64,000 bases of DNA from NCBI GenBank assembly GCA_045546035.1, contig JAZQCB010000039.1, positions 33,157 to 97,156 of the forward strand, given 5' to 3'. The translations under genes and the position numbers were made by a program. The notes under the pieces are model-generated. The model was not told the origin of the DNA. It made no database searches and worked only from the letters and a program-made list of their open reading frames with translations. The DNA is from Aristaeella sp045546035. Lineage in GTDB: Bacteria > Bacillota > Clostridia > Christensenellales > Aristaeellaceae. Position 1 is the stretch's first letter, and every line of letters begins with the position of its first letter. Of this stretch, positions 47,919-57,404 are shown one piece after another.

Positions 47919-49421
47919 TTATCGAACGTATTTCTGCCACAGGGCAATTTCTTCCTCGATCCCTCTCTGGCGAACGCCCTCGCAGAAAGCCTGCCAGGTC
48001 TCGTCGTTCAGCGGCGTGTCCCCGGTCACAAAGGCCGCCATCCCGGCCTCGGCAAAGGGGGCGATCGCCCCGTGCAGCTCGCCGATGCGCGCCGCGTCCT
48101 CCCGGGAAAGGGTCACCAGCGGGAAAGGCATGACCGTCCATTGCCGGATTCTGCGCATTTCGCCCACCAGGAAGGCCGTAGAGCTGTCGTCATATTTTTC
48201 CTGGAAATCGGCGGTAAACAGCCCCGGCACGGCGCCGCCCTCGCTGATGGTGGCATCGGGAAGGATGGAATTGGCGACGGTGTTCACATCCGCCATCCAT
48301 TCCCATTTCCCATCCTCGTTCCAGAAATACTCCTCGTTTTCCTGCCCGGCCTGCATCAGGATGCCCCCGGCCTCGGTATAAAGCGCATTCACCCAGGTCA
48401 CCAGGCGCTCAGGCTCCCGGCAGTTTTTCGTGACCGCGAAAGTCCCCCGGGTCACATTGCCCAAAAGATCCCTGTATACCCGGGTCCCGTTCCAGATCAG
48501 GGGATCCAGCGCGGCATATTCTCCCAGCATCCGGGCGGGCAGCACCGTCAGCGGCGAGGTCGACAGGATGACGCCGTATGGATTGGCGGCGTTGTCGTCG
48601 GTGATCTGCCGGAGCTGGTCCATGGTCACGAAGCCCTGATGATCCAGCAGGCCTTCAGCCCACAGCGCGTGCAGCCAGGAGAGGAACGCGCGGTTTTCAT
48701 CCGTGGTCAGCGCGGAATTGACCTGTCCCTCCCGGCAGGAAACGTAATAGTCGTTGTCCGTGATCCCGAAGGCGTGGCCCAGGAAGCGCAGCTCCCACAT
48801 GCCAATAAAGGTCAGCGGCACCTCATCGGCCCTCCCGTTGCGGTTGGGATCCCCGGTTTTAAAGGCCCGGAGCACTTCCGCCAGTTCCTCTGCCGTGGTG
48901 GGCATTTCGAGCCGCAGGTTTTTCAGCCACGCGGTATTGATCCAGATCAGGTCGTTGTTGGGCAGCTCGTTGATCCCCGGAAGGGCGGGAATCGCCCCGT
49001 CCGCCATGGAAATCGCGGCCATCCAGTCGGGATGCGCCTCCAGCAGCGCCCACAGATCCGGCGCGTATTCCGCCAGATAGGGCCGCAGATCGATGAGGAT
49101 GCCGGCCTCATAAAGATCCCGGACCTCCCCGGCGTTCATTTCCGCCTTGAAGAGAACGTCCGGCAGATCCTCCCCCTCGGCGATCCCCTTTTTCCGAACG
49201 GCCCAGACCTCAGCGTCCTTCGCCTGGCGGAACTGGAAGCTGACGCCGGTCTTCTCCTGCATCCGCTGAAAAAAAAGGTTCGTCTCCCAGTCATGATTGG
49301 AGCCGTTCCCGTCAAAACCTTCCATGATATAATCCGGCGCTCTCTGTCCCTCGGCCAGAACCGGCAGGGCGCATCCCGCCGCCAGCAAAAACATCAGCAA
49401 GAACGCACAGGCCCTTCGCAT
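47919..49421 (-). CDS. Extracellular solute-binding protein, family 1 (carbohydrate type)
   Basis: 500 residues. Signal peptide about 1-23 (RRACAFLLMFLLAAGCALPVLAEG; no clear lipobox at the cleavage point, although a Cys lies at 17). The mature part resembles LplA-type binding proteins: ETNLFFQRMQEKTGVSFQFRQ, DLPDVLFKAEM, INTAWLKNLRLEMPTTAEELAEVLRAFKTGDPNRNGRADEVPLTF. The latter segment is a common calcium-loop-like motif in this family. No permease genes are adjacent, so partners must be elsewhere. It has its own promoter and faces the galK gene. Confidence 0.88.
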   Translation of the reverse strand: MRRACAFLLMFLLAAGCALPVLAEGQRAPDYIMEGFDGNGSNHDWETNLFFQRMQEKTGVSFQFRQAKDAEVWAVRKKGIAEGEDLPDVLFKAEMNAGEVRDLYEAGILIDLRPYLAEYAPDLWALLEAHPDWMAAISMADGAIPALPGINELPNNDLIWINTAWLKNLRLEMPTTAEELAEVLRAFKTGDPNRNGRADEVPLTFIGMWELRFLGHAFGITDNDYYVSCREGQVNSALTTDENRAFLSWLHALWAEGLLDHQGFVTMDQLRQITDDNAANPYGVILSTSPLTVLPARMLGEYAALDPLIWNGTRVYRDLLGNVTRGTFAVTKNCREPERLVTWVNALYTEAGGILMQAGQENEEYFWNEDGKWEWMADVNTVANSILPDATISEGGAVPGLFTADFQEKYDDSSTAFLVGEMRRIRQWTVMPFPLVTLSREDAARIGELHGAIAPFAEAGMAAFVTGDTPLNDETWQAFCEGVRQRGIEEEIALWQKYVR

Positions 49422-49452
49422 GCGCTTCCCTCCCCACTTGTTTCTGCCCCGT

Positions 49453-49481
49453 ATTATATGCGATTCCGGGGGAAAGATCAA
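49453..49481 (-). promoter_or_regulatory. Sigma-A promoter of the solute-binding protein gene
   Basis: Minus strand: -35 TTGATC (49476-49481), 17-bp spacer, -10 TATAAT (49453-49458). Confidence 0.75.
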
Positions 49482-49515
49482 CCGTTTCCTCCTCCCCGGC
49501 GCCGGTTCGGGGGCG

Positions 49516-49543
49516 CAAAAAAAGTGAGCCCGTCTGGGCTCAC
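49516..49543 (-). terminator. Rho-independent terminator of ftsA-ftsZ
   Basis: A perfect 8-bp stem (49524-49531 with 49536-49543) is followed on the minus strand by a run of seven T. Confidence 0.9.
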
Positions 49544-49559
49544 GTTGGATACAGGCGTC

Positions 49560-51014
49560 TTATTTTCTGCGGTTCAGGAACCCCGGAACGCCATGGGCGT
49601 TGGTGGTCATGGCCTGGGTCTGGGGCACGGTGCCGAATCCGGCGCTTTCCTGATTGCCGAACACGGGCTGATAGGGCTGCTGCCCCTGGGGATTCTGGAA
49701 CATGGTTCCCGTCCCGTAGGGCTGCTCCTGGGCGCCGGTCTGGGCCTGGAAGGGGCGGGTCTGCTGGGTCATGGCCGGGTTTTGCGGCTGGGGCTGCGTC
49801 TGGGAATAGGTAAACCCGGTCTGGAAGGAGCCGGTGTTCACCATCTCCGGAACGCCCATGCTGGGCCGGGTGCTTCCCATGAAGGCCGGCGTCTCCCCCG
49901 TGTTGTTGAAGGAGGAGAAGGAAGAAGCCGTGGGCGTAAAGGAGGGAGCGGCCACGGTGCTGTCGGTTCCCCGGCCGAAGCTGGTTCCGAAACTGCCGAA
50001 GAGGCGGTCGTGCTCGATTTCCCGGGGCTTCCTGGCCGGCTCCTTGGCCGGGAAGGGGGTCTTCTCAAATCCGGTGGCGATAACCGTAATCCGGACCTCG
50101 TCCTCCATCTTCTCGTCGATGCCGGCGCCGAAGATGATGTTGGCGTCGGGATCCGCCGCCTCCATGATCAGGTTGGCCGCTTCATTGATATCGACGATGG
50201 AGATGTCGGGCCCGCCGGTCACGTTGATCAGCACGGCGCGGGCGCCGTCGATATTGGTTTCCAGCAGCGGGGAGGAAATGGCGTTCTTCGCCGCCTCCAC
50301 CAGCTTGTTCTCGCCGCTGCCCACGCCGATGCCCATGTGCGCCATGCCGCCGGACTCCATCACGGTCTTGACGTCGGCGAAGTCCAGATTGATCATGGCG
50401 GGAACGGCGATCAGGTCGCTGATGCCCTGGATGCCCTGGCGCAGCACGTCATCGGCGATGCGGAAGGCCTCGAGCATGGAGGTTCCCTTGTTGACCACCT
50501 GCAGCAGCCGGTCATTGGGGATGACCACCAGGGTATCCACATGCTGCTTCAGCTCTTCAATGCCGGCCTCCGCGTTCTTCATCCGCTGTTTGCCCTCAAA
50601 GGTGAAGGGCTTGGTCACCACCGCGATGGTCAGGGTTCCGAGATCCCGGGCAATTTCCGCCACGATGGGCGCCGCGCCGGTCCCGGTTCCGCCTCCCATG
50701 CCGGCGGTAATAAAGACCAGATCCGCGCCCTTGAGCGCCTGGGCGATCTCCTCCCGGCTTTCCTCCGCCGCGCGGCGGCCAACCTCCGGAACAGCGCCTG
50801 CGCCCAGCCCCTTGGTCAGCTTTTCGCCGATCTGGATCTTGGTCTGGGCGCTGGACAGGTTCAGCGCCTGCCGGTCGGTATTGACGGAAATGAATTCCAC
50901 CCCGCGCAGCCCGGCATCCACCATGCGGTTAACCGCGTTGTTGCCGCCGCCGCCGCAGCCAACGACCTTGATGGAAGCGAAGGTATTCTGATCCTCATGC
51001 TGAAACTCTATCAT
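49560..51014 (-). CDS. ftsZ: Cell division protein FtsZ
   Basis: The tubulin-like GTPase that forms the division ring. 484 residues, longer than the common 350-400. GCGGGGNNAVNRM, the signature GMGGGTGTGAAP (about 107-118) and the NLDFADVKTVM catalytic loop are intact. After residue about 325 comes an unusually long linker of about 145 residues, rich in Gln, Pro, Thr and Phe, then a conserved C-terminal peptide NAHGVPGFLNRRK, which docks FtsA and SepF. It follows ftsA by 37 bases. Confidence 0.97.
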   Translation of the reverse strand: MIEFQHEDQNTFASIKVVGCGGGGNNAVNRMVDAGLRGVEFISVNTDRQALNLSSAQTKIQIGEKLTKGLGAGAVPEVGRRAAEESREEIAQALKGADLVFITAGMGGGTGTGAAPIVAEIARDLGTLTIAVVTKPFTFEGKQRMKNAEAGIEELKQHVDTLVVIPNDRLLQVVNKGTSMLEAFRIADDVLRQGIQGISDLIAVPAMINLDFADVKTVMESGGMAHMGIGVGSGENKLVEAAKNAISSPLLETNIDGARAVLINVTGGPDISIVDINEAANLIMEAADPDANIIFGAGIDEKMEDEVRITVIATGFEKTPFPAKEPARKPREIEHDRLFGSFGTSFGRGTDSTVAAPSFTPTASSFSSFNNTGETPAFMGSTRPSMGVPEMVNTGSFQTGFTYSQTQPQPQNPAMTQQTRPFQAQTGAQEQPYGTGTMFQNPQGQQPYQPVFGNQESAGFGTVPQTQAMTTNAHGVPGFLNRRK

Positions 51015-51051
51015 TTTGTGTTCCCCTTCCCCGATTTGATGTCAAAGGCGG

Positions 51052-52245
51052 TCAGCCGCCCAGCAGGCTGCGGAAAAAGCCGATCAGCTTTCCGCCGGCG
51101 CCGGAAGAAGGCTGGTGCTGCTGCTCAATGGTGTCGATGATCAGATCCATCAGCCCCAGCGCGCTGGAAAAGCTGTGACTGTTCAGCTTGGTCGTCCTGC
51201 GGGGGGTCTCCTGAACGGGGCGGTTCAGCTTTCCGCTCAGATATTCCTTTCCGCCCTTGTTGAAGCTCAGGCCGCCGCCGGTCATGAACACGCTGCTCCA
51301 GTTGCCCAGCCCGCCGAAATCGTTGTCGATCGCGTCCTTGATTTCCTCGGCGATCTGATCGACGGCGCCGCAGATGACCGGCTTGACCTGCTCCCGGGTA
51401 AAGGCCACGGGGCGGCCCCCATCTCCGCCGGGAATCTCGTATTTTTCCTCGCCGCTTTCCAGACCGTAAACAAAGCGCCGCTTAATCCCTTCGGCATCGC
51501 TCAGGCTGATGTTCAGATCCTCCGTCAGCGCAACGGCGATGTCGCCTCCGCCCCGGTTGATGACCTTGTGATAGATGACCGCGTCCCCTTCCACGCCGAT
51601 AATCTCGGTATTCAGATACCCCATATCGATCAGAACGCTGGTATGGTCCCGCTCCTGCTCGCTGAGGTAGAGCATGGCCTCTCCCGCCGTGGTCGAGAAG
51701 AAGCCGCTGACCGAGATCCCCAGCTCGGCCATCCGGGTGGTCACATCGTCGATAAAATAGCGGTTGCCGACGACGAAGCTGATGAAGGCGGTCATCTCCC
51801 GCCCCTTCATTCCGACGGGTTCCAGCGTCTTTTTGCTGTTATCCACCATGAACCAGGCCGGGCTGGAATGGATGACCACGCCGGGAATGTCCTCCAGGTT
51901 TTCCGCCGCGGCGCTGAAGGCGTTGCGCACGTCCTCGGACTTCACCCGCGGATCCGTCCCCTTCAGCGGAATGGTCACCTTGGTCGCGTAGACGCGGGTA
52001 AAGGCTCCGGGAACGCCCACGTTGATTTCCTTGATTTTGACGCCGCTCTGTTCCTCGGCGTCGGCCAGGGACATGCGGATGGCCTCGTCCACCGCGTTGG
52101 GATTGTTCCACCCCTCGTCCAGGTATCCGTCGTAACTGGCCACGCCCGCCGCCACGATGTCGCAGCGCTGGGTTCCGCTGTTTTCGGCGACCAGGGTCAC
52201 GATTTTGCTCGTCCCGAAGTCGATGGCCGCAACGGTCGTTTTCAT
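51052..52245 (-). CDS. ftsA: Cell division protein FtsA
   Basis: An actin-like protein of 397 residues that tethers FtsZ to the membrane. AAIDFGTSKIVTLVAE (phosphate 1), the 1C-domain region INVGVPGAFTRVYATK, SVLIDMGYLNTEI (phosphate 2) and FMTGGGLSF (adenosine site) are seen. The C terminus GKLIGFFRSLLGG is an amphipathic membrane-targeting helix. It starts a unit with ftsZ from a promoter at 52354-52382. Confidence 0.95.
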   Translation of the reverse strand: MKTTVAAIDFGTSKIVTLVAENSGTQRCDIVAAGVASYDGYLDEGWNNPNAVDEAIRMSLADAEEQSGVKIKEINVGVPGAFTRVYATKVTIPLKGTDPRVKSEDVRNAFSAAAENLEDIPGVVIHSSPAWFMVDNSKKTLEPVGMKGREMTAFISFVVGNRYFIDDVTTRMAELGISVSGFFSTTAGEAMLYLSEQERDHTSVLIDMGYLNTEIIGVEGDAVIYHKVINRGGGDIAVALTEDLNISLSDAEGIKRRFVYGLESGEEKYEIPGGDGGRPVAFTREQVKPVICGAVDQIAEEIKDAIDNDFGGLGNWSSVFMTGGGLSFNKGGKEYLSGKLNRPVQETPRRTTKLNSHSFSSALGLMDLIIDTIEQQHQPSSGAGGKLIGFFRSLLGG

Positions 52246-52353
52246 TGGTTTTTCTACCCCCCGTCCTCCGGCTTGTCTTCCGCGATGCCCCAGGACGCCC
52301 TTTCGGGGACGCCTCCGGCTGCCAAATGCCTTCGCGGAGTTATACCGCGTTTA

Positions 52354-52382
52354 TTATAACGCGGCATGCCTGTAAATGCAAG
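52354..52382 (-). promoter_or_regulatory. Sigma-A promoter of ftsA-ftsZ with a palindrome over the -10
   Basis: Minus strand: -35 TTGCAT (52377-52382), 17-bp spacer, -10 TATAAT (52354-52359). Seven-base inverted arms CCGCGTT (52346-52352) and AACGCGG (52359-52365) overlap the -10, a plausible repressor site or start-site hairpin. Confidence 0.7.
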
Positions 52383-52479
52383 CGTGAAGAAAGATTTTAT
52401 TACAATTTTGCTTCTTTTTTGTTAACTTTAAGCGGGTGTTCTGTTCTCCCGGTGGCCGGAAGCCCGAATACGGACTCAA

Positions 52480-53466
52480 CTATTGCTGGGGCGGAGAGAA
52501 GAGCGGTGTTTCCGGCAGGCTGACATTGATGACACCTCCGCTGTATCCCCGCCGGACCAGCTCCTCCCGGGTCAGCAGCATGCTGCGAAGCTTTGCGTGG
52601 ATATTGTCCGCGCCGCCCATGGAAACCGTAAACCCGTCCCGGGTGGTCAGCAGGATCGACTCCGGGCTGCTCAGATTGGCTTCGGCGATCAGCTCCGTAC
52701 AGTTCAGCACCTTCATTTCCAGAAACAGATTGCTGAACACCGCTTCCTGCCACGCGCTTTCCAGCACCAGCGTCTGGCCCACCATGCTGCCGCCCCGGAT
52801 CCGAAGCCCGTTTACGCGAACGAGTTTGGCCGGCTGAACGCTCATGTCCTCCGTTTCAAAGAGAATCATCCGCTGTTTGTCCATCGTATAGAGGATGCCG
52901 TTCCATGTCATCCAGCAGCAGGCCTCCCGCTCCCGGACGGCCAGAATGATCTCCCCTGGCAGTCGTTTTTCCACATAACGGTATTTCAGCATGGGATTCT
53001 GTTTCAGTCCCGCCTCCACCGCCTCCCCGCTGACGCTGAGGATCGGCTGCCCCTTTCGGATGCCGCTGAGGCGGATGATCTCCTCCGCGGGGAGCGCGCT
53101 GTTCCCGGTCACGGTGATGGAGCGAACGACAAATACCCCATAATACAGCACGGCCACCAGAACCGCCGCGCCAGCCAGGGCGCCAAAGATCAGAGGGCCC
53201 CATCGCCTTTTCTTCTTTTCCGGCGGCGGTGGCTCGGTCGGCCGGGGAGCCCCTGCCTGATATCCGATCGTCTGCTTTTGCCAGAACTGGCCGCTTCGGT
53301 CGTTCAGGTTGTCGGATCGCTCGCTGATCAGCTCCGGCGCGTCCTCTGGTTCCTCAAACGGATTATCGTTGACCGGCGTGGGACCATACCAGGTGTTTTT
53401 CTGCCAGTCCCGGAGGGAATCCCCGGATCCGTCTTCCCACGGGGGACGGTTTCCGCCGTTTTCCAT
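52480..53466 (-). CDS. ftsQ: Cell division protein FtsQ/DivIB
   Basis: 328 residues. A polar cytoplasmic part (1-90, acidic then Pro-rich and basic), one membrane helix (about 98-118), a POTRA domain (VRSITVTGNSALPAEEIIRLSGIRKGQPIL...) and the FtsQ/DivIB beta domain. It bridges early and late divisome proteins with FtsL and DivIC. The ATG at 53466 has GGGGG upstream; a TTG seven codons earlier lacks one. It lies 39 bases after murD. Confidence 0.9.
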   Translation of the reverse strand: MENGGNRPPWEDGSGDSLRDWQKNTWYGPTPVNDNPFEEPEDAPELISERSDNLNDRSGQFWQKQTIGYQAGAPRPTEPPPPEKKKRRWGPLIFGALAGAAVLVAVLYYGVFVVRSITVTGNSALPAEEIIRLSGIRKGQPILSVSGEAVEAGLKQNPMLKYRYVEKRLPGEIILAVREREACCWMTWNGILYTMDKQRMILFETEDMSVQPAKLVRVNGLRIRGGSMVGQTLVLESAWQEAVFSNLFLEMKVLNCTELIAEANLSSPESILLTTRDGFTVSMGGADNIHAKLRSMLLTREELVRRGYSGGVINVSLPETPLFSPPQQ

Positions 53467-53505
53467 TCCCCCGCCCCCTTTCGGCAATCATATTCTCCGG
53501 TCGCT

Positions 53506-54867
53506 TTACAGCTCGCGAACGATTTCCTTGAAAATCCGGCCGCGTTCCTCATAATCCTTAAACATGTCGAAGCTGGCGCAGGCCGGGCTCAGCAGCACGT
53601 TCCATCCTTCCGACGCCTTTTCCCGGCAAACGCTCACCGCTTCCTTCAGCGTTTGGGCATGGGTGATCCGGTCATATCCCGCCCGGCGGAGGCTGTCCTC
53701 GATCTGGCCGGCCGTTTCCCCAATCAGCACGATTTCCCGGATGATCTCCTGCCGCTCCATGATCCGGGCGCTGAGGGGATCGAAGCTGGTGTGCTTGTCA
53801 TATCCGCCCAGGATCAGCGCGGTGGGGCGGGTCATGGTGTCCACGGCTTTCAGCGTGGAATCCACGTTGGTGCCCTTGCTGTCGTTGAAGTATTCCACCC
53901 CGTCCAGCACCCGGACGCTCTCGATCCGGTGCTCCACGCCTTTGAAGGTACGCAGGCTGTGGCGGATAACCGGGATCTGAACGCCCATGGCCGCCGCGGC
54001 GCAGACCGCTCCCAGGGCGTTCTCCAGGTTGTGGGGGCCCGGAATTCTGATTTCAGAGGTTTTACAGACGGTTCTTTCTTCCCCGCCCATCCGCAGGATC
54101 ACGTCTCCCCCGCGGACAAAGGCGCCTTCCCGAACTTCCTTTTTCCGGCTGAATTTCATAACCCGGCTGCGAACCGTCCGGCTCAGCCCCTGAAGCCCCG
54201 GGTCGTCGGCATTGAAAACCGCCCAGTCGTCCGCCGTCTGTTTCCGGAACATGCGCATCTTCAGGGCCGTATAGACCTCCATGGTGCCGTGGCGGTTCAG
54301 ATGATCCTCCGTGATATTGGTAATCAGGGCCACCCTGGGGCGGAAGGTGTCGGCCGTTTCCATCTGGAAGCTGGACACCTCGCAGACCACCACATCCTCC
54401 TTCCTGGCGGTCATCGCCGCCAGGGAATAGGGGTACCCGATATTGCCCACCACATGGGTCATTTTCCCCGCGTTGCGGAAAATCTCTCCCAGGAGGGAAA
54501 CCGTGGTGGTCTTGCCGTTGGTGCCCGTTACGGCCACCAGCGTTCCCCGGCTGAGCTGGAAAGCCAGCTCCAATTCCCCCGTCACATAGATTCCCATTTC
54601 CTTCGCCCGTAAAACGAAGGTTGCCGTATCGGGAATACCGGGGCTGATAATCAGCGCGTCCTTCCCTTCCAGCAGCTCGTCCGCCGGGCATCCGAACCGC
54701 CGCTCCAGCTTCAGCCCCTCCAGAACGGTCAGGCTGTCTCCGAGCTGTTCCTCTGTTTTGCTGTCGTTGACCGTAACCTCCGCGCCGTGCGCCCGCAGCA
54801 GCTGGGCCGCCGCCACGCCGCTTCGCGCCATGCCTACAACCAGAACCTTTTTGCCCTCGTAATTCAT
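53506..54867 (-). CDS. murD: UDP-N-acetylmuramoylalanine--D-glutamate ligase
   Basis: Adds D-glutamate to UDP-MurNAc-L-Ala. 453 residues. The N-terminal Rossmann part KKVLVVGMARSGVAAAQLL, the ATP loop AVTGTNGKTTTVSLLGEIF, NITEDHLNRHGTME and the C-terminal GGYDKHTSFDPL are the Mur ligase landmarks. It follows mraY by 19 bases. Confidence 0.96.
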   Translation of the reverse strand: MNYEGKKVLVVGMARSGVAAAQLLRAHGAEVTVNDSKTEEQLGDSLTVLEGLKLERRFGCPADELLEGKDALIISPGIPDTATFVLRAKEMGIYVTGELELAFQLSRGTLVAVTGTNGKTTTVSLLGEIFRNAGKMTHVVGNIGYPYSLAAMTARKEDVVVCEVSSFQMETADTFRPRVALITNITEDHLNRHGTMEVYTALKMRMFRKQTADDWAVFNADDPGLQGLSRTVRSRVMKFSRKKEVREGAFVRGGDVILRMGGEERTVCKTSEIRIPGPHNLENALGAVCAAAAMGVQIPVIRHSLRTFKGVEHRIESVRVLDGVEYFNDSKGTNVDSTLKAVDTMTRPTALILGGYDKHTSFDPLSARIMERQEIIREIVLIGETAGQIEDSLRRAGYDRITHAQTLKEAVSVCREKASEGWNVLLSPACASFDMFKDYEERGRIFKEIVREL

Positions 54868-54886
54868 CTTTATCCTCCGGCGCTTT

Positions 54887-55885
54887 TCACAGCAAACTCA
54901 GCACCGCGATCATGCTCAGGATGCTGGTGATTCCCGCGTACATGCTGACGATCTGGTTTTCCGTATAGCCTTTTTTCTCAAAATGATGATGGATCGGACT
55001 CATCAGGAAAATCCGTTTTCCATGGGTCAGCTTGAAATAGTACCGCTGCAGAATCACGCTCACGCTGCTCATCACCGGGCAGAACCCGATCAGCAGCAGC
55101 AGGAAGGGCTGCCGAAGCACCATGGCCATCCCAACGCCGGCCCCGCCAAGCAGCATGCTGCCCGTATCCCCCATGAACACCTTCGCGGGATACCGGTTAA
55201 ACCGCAGATAAGCGACGCAGCCCCCCATCAGCGCCGCGGAAAAGATGCCCGCGGGCCCGTGGATGTCCCGGCTCAGCGTGCCAAGCGCGATGCCCATCAG
55301 CACCACGATCGTCCATGCGCCGAACGAAATCCGGCTGACCGTTCCCATCAGGCCGTCCAGCCCGTCCTGCAGATTGGCGCTGTTGACGAAAAAAACCACG
55401 GTCAGCGTCATCAGCGGCAGATAGAAAATGCCCAGATCCCACTCCGTATGAACAAAGGGCAGGATGATCCGGCTGCCGATCATGGGGTTTTTCCAGCACC
55501 AGAACGTAAAAGCCGCCGCCGAAAGGGCCTGACCGGCGATTTTCTGCCAGGGGCTCAGCCCGTCGTGTCTTTTTTTGACCGCCTTGATCCAGTCGTCCGC
55601 AAAGCCCACCGCCATGCTCAGAAGGGAGATGCCCATAAGCCCCAGGCCCAGATCCCATCCGCCCCTCCAGGGGAAGGGATGAAAGACGATCAGGGAAACC
55701 ACCGCCCCCGCGGCGATCATCAGTCCGCCCATAACGGGCGTCCCCTGCTTCTTCTGGTGGTCCGGCCCCAGGTCGTAAATCGTCTGTCCGAAGTGCAGCT
55801 TCTTCAGCTCCCGGATCAGCCTCGGGCCCAGAAGCAGGGCCAGCCCCAGGGAAAGAAGCATTGCTCCCGCTATCCGCAGTGTCAT
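54887..55885 (-). CDS. mraY: Phospho-N-acetylmuramoyl-pentapeptide transferase
   Basis: A membrane enzyme that makes lipid I. 332 residues with about ten helices. VGFADDWIK carries the catalytic Asp pair, NSANLQDGLDGL the nucleophile-region Asp, and the MGDTGSMLLGG and HHHFEKKGYTE blocks are also intact. Its start overlaps the murE stop by four bases. Confidence 0.96.
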   Translation of the reverse strand: MTLRIAGAMLLSLGLALLLGPRLIRELKKLHFGQTIYDLGPDHQKKQGTPVMGGLMIAAGAVVSLIVFHPFPWRGGWDLGLGLMGISLLSMAVGFADDWIKAVKKRHDGLSPWQKIAGQALSAAAFTFWCWKNPMIGSRIILPFVHTEWDLGIFYLPLMTLTVVFFVNSANLQDGLDGLMGTVSRISFGAWTIVVLMGIALGTLSRDIHGPAGIFSAALMGGCVAYLRFNRYPAKVFMGDTGSMLLGGAGVGMAMVLRQPFLLLLIGFCPVMSSVSVILQRYYFKLTHGKRIFLMSPIHHHFEKKGYTENQIVSMYAGITSILSMIAVLSLL

Positions 55886-57354
55886 GCCTTTGCCTCCCGC
55901 GTCTTCATCTCCAGCAGAATCTCGCTGACGATGACCTTTTCATCAAAGGGCCGCTTGACCCCCATGATTTCCTGATAGGTTTCGTGGCCCTTGCCCGCCA
56001 GGACGATCACATCCCCGTCCTCCGCCATCTCCAGCGCCCTTCGGATGGCCTCGCGCCGGTTTTCGATGACCTCATATTTCCCTCCGGTGGGTTTGATGCC
56101 CTTCTCGATCGCCGCCAGAATCACCATGGGGTTCTCCGTCCGGGGATTATCGGAGGTCAGGATGCAGTAGTCCGCCAGCTTTCCGCCGATCTCCCCCATC
56201 ATGGGGCGCTTGCCCTTGTCCCGGTCGCCCCCGCATCCGAAGAGCGCGATGACCCGGTTCCTTGTAAACTGGCGAACGGTTTTCAGGATGTTCCGCAGGG
56301 CTTCCGGCGCGTGGCTGTAGTCGAGAATCACCTTGTAGGGCGTGCCGGTCTGCAGCATCTCAATCCGCCCCGGCACCGAGGCGACCGCTTCCAGCCCCTG
56401 CCGGATCCGATCCGGCTCAATCCCCATGATCAGCGCGCAGGAGCTGGCGGCCAGGGCGTTATAGACATTGAACCGGCCGGTCATCCGCATCCGGACAGCC
56501 AGATCCTGCATGCCCTGCATCTGGATGCTGAAGTTAACCCCCTCCTCGGTGATCTCGATTTCCCGGGCGAACACGTCCGCGTTCAGGGCAATGGCATAGG
56601 TCACAAAAGGAATTTGCAGATCCTCTATCAGCTTCGCGGTGGTTTCATCGTCGGCGTTGACCGCGGCGTTCTGCACCATACCGCTGGTAAAAAACAGCTT
56701 TTTGGTCTCGAAATACCGCTCCATCGTGTAAAAATAGTCCAGATGATCCTGGCTTAAATTGGTATAACAGCCCACCTCGAAGATCATGCCGTCCAGCCGG
56801 AACATGTCGATGGCGTGGGCGCTGACCTCCATGCAGACCACCTGAACCCCCTCGTCCGCCATCTGTCGAAGGGTTTTCTGTAGGTCGATGGGATCGGGCG
56901 TGGTCAGCTTCCCGTCCAGATGCTTATCCCCGATCATGGAACCGGTGGAGCCGATCAGGGCGCATTTCATCCCCGCCTTCTCGACGATGCTCTTGAGCAG
57001 GTAGGTCGTGGTGGTTTTGCCCTTCGTTCCGGTAATCCCGACCATGCGCATGGCGCGGGAGGGATAGCCGTAAAAGGCCATGGCAATCCGGCTCATGGCG
57101 GCCCGGCCGTTGCTGACCCGAACCTGGGGCACGTCCAGCTCCACGAACCGCTCAACGATCAGCGCCACGCATCCGTTCTCCACCGCTTCCCAGGCGTAGT
57201 CATGGGCGTCGAATCTGGCGCCGACAATGCAGAAAAAAAGCCCCTGGGTGGTTTTCTCCCGGCTGCCGGAGGTAATTTCTCCGATTTCGATATCCAGATC
57301 ACCCCGGCTGTCCAGCACATAGGGCGTTTCCGCGATCAAATCCCGCAGTTTCAT
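55882..57354 (-). CDS. murE: UDP-N-acetylmuramoyl-tripeptide synthetase (meso-DAP type)
   Basis: 490 residues. ATP loop GITGTKGKTTTTYLL, the carbamylated-Lys region and LSQDHLDYF are in place. The specificity motif is TSDNPRTENP, the DNPR form found in enzymes that add meso-diaminopimelate; Lys-adding enzymes differ here. This implies DAP-type peptidoglycan. It lies 50 bases after ftsL, where pbpB and (after it) murF are usually found in this cluster. Confidence 0.95.
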   Translation of the reverse strand: MKLRDLIAETPYVLDSRGDLDIEIGEITSGSREKTTQGLFFCIVGARFDAHDYAWEAVENGCVALIVERFVELDVPQVRVSNGRAAMSRIAMAFYGYPSRAMRMVGITGTKGKTTTTYLLKSIVEKAGMKCALIGSTGSMIGDKHLDGKLTTPDPIDLQKTLRQMADEGVQVVCMEVSAHAIDMFRLDGMIFEVGCYTNLSQDHLDYFYTMERYFETKKLFFTSGMVQNAAVNADDETTAKLIEDLQIPFVTYAIALNADVFAREIEITEEGVNFSIQMQGMQDLAVRMRMTGRFNVYNALAASSCALIMGIEPDRIRQGLEAVASVPGRIEMLQTGTPYKVILDYSHAPEALRNILKTVRQFTRNRVIALFGCGGDRDKGKRPMMGEIGGKLADYCILTSDNPRTENPMVILAAIEKGIKPTGGKYEVIENRREAIRRALEMAEDGDVIVLAGKGHETYQEIMGVKRPFDEKVIVSEILLEMKTREAKA

Positions 57355-57404
57355 TTTTCATTGCTCCTCTGCTTTGTTGGTACGCGAACAGGGAGACCGG
57401 CGTT

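Noticed and set aside
47490..51140. A plus-strand open frame of 1216 codons
   Set aside because: Antisense to the start of galK, the solute-binding protein gene and ftsZ; composition is artefactual and no ribosome site is present.
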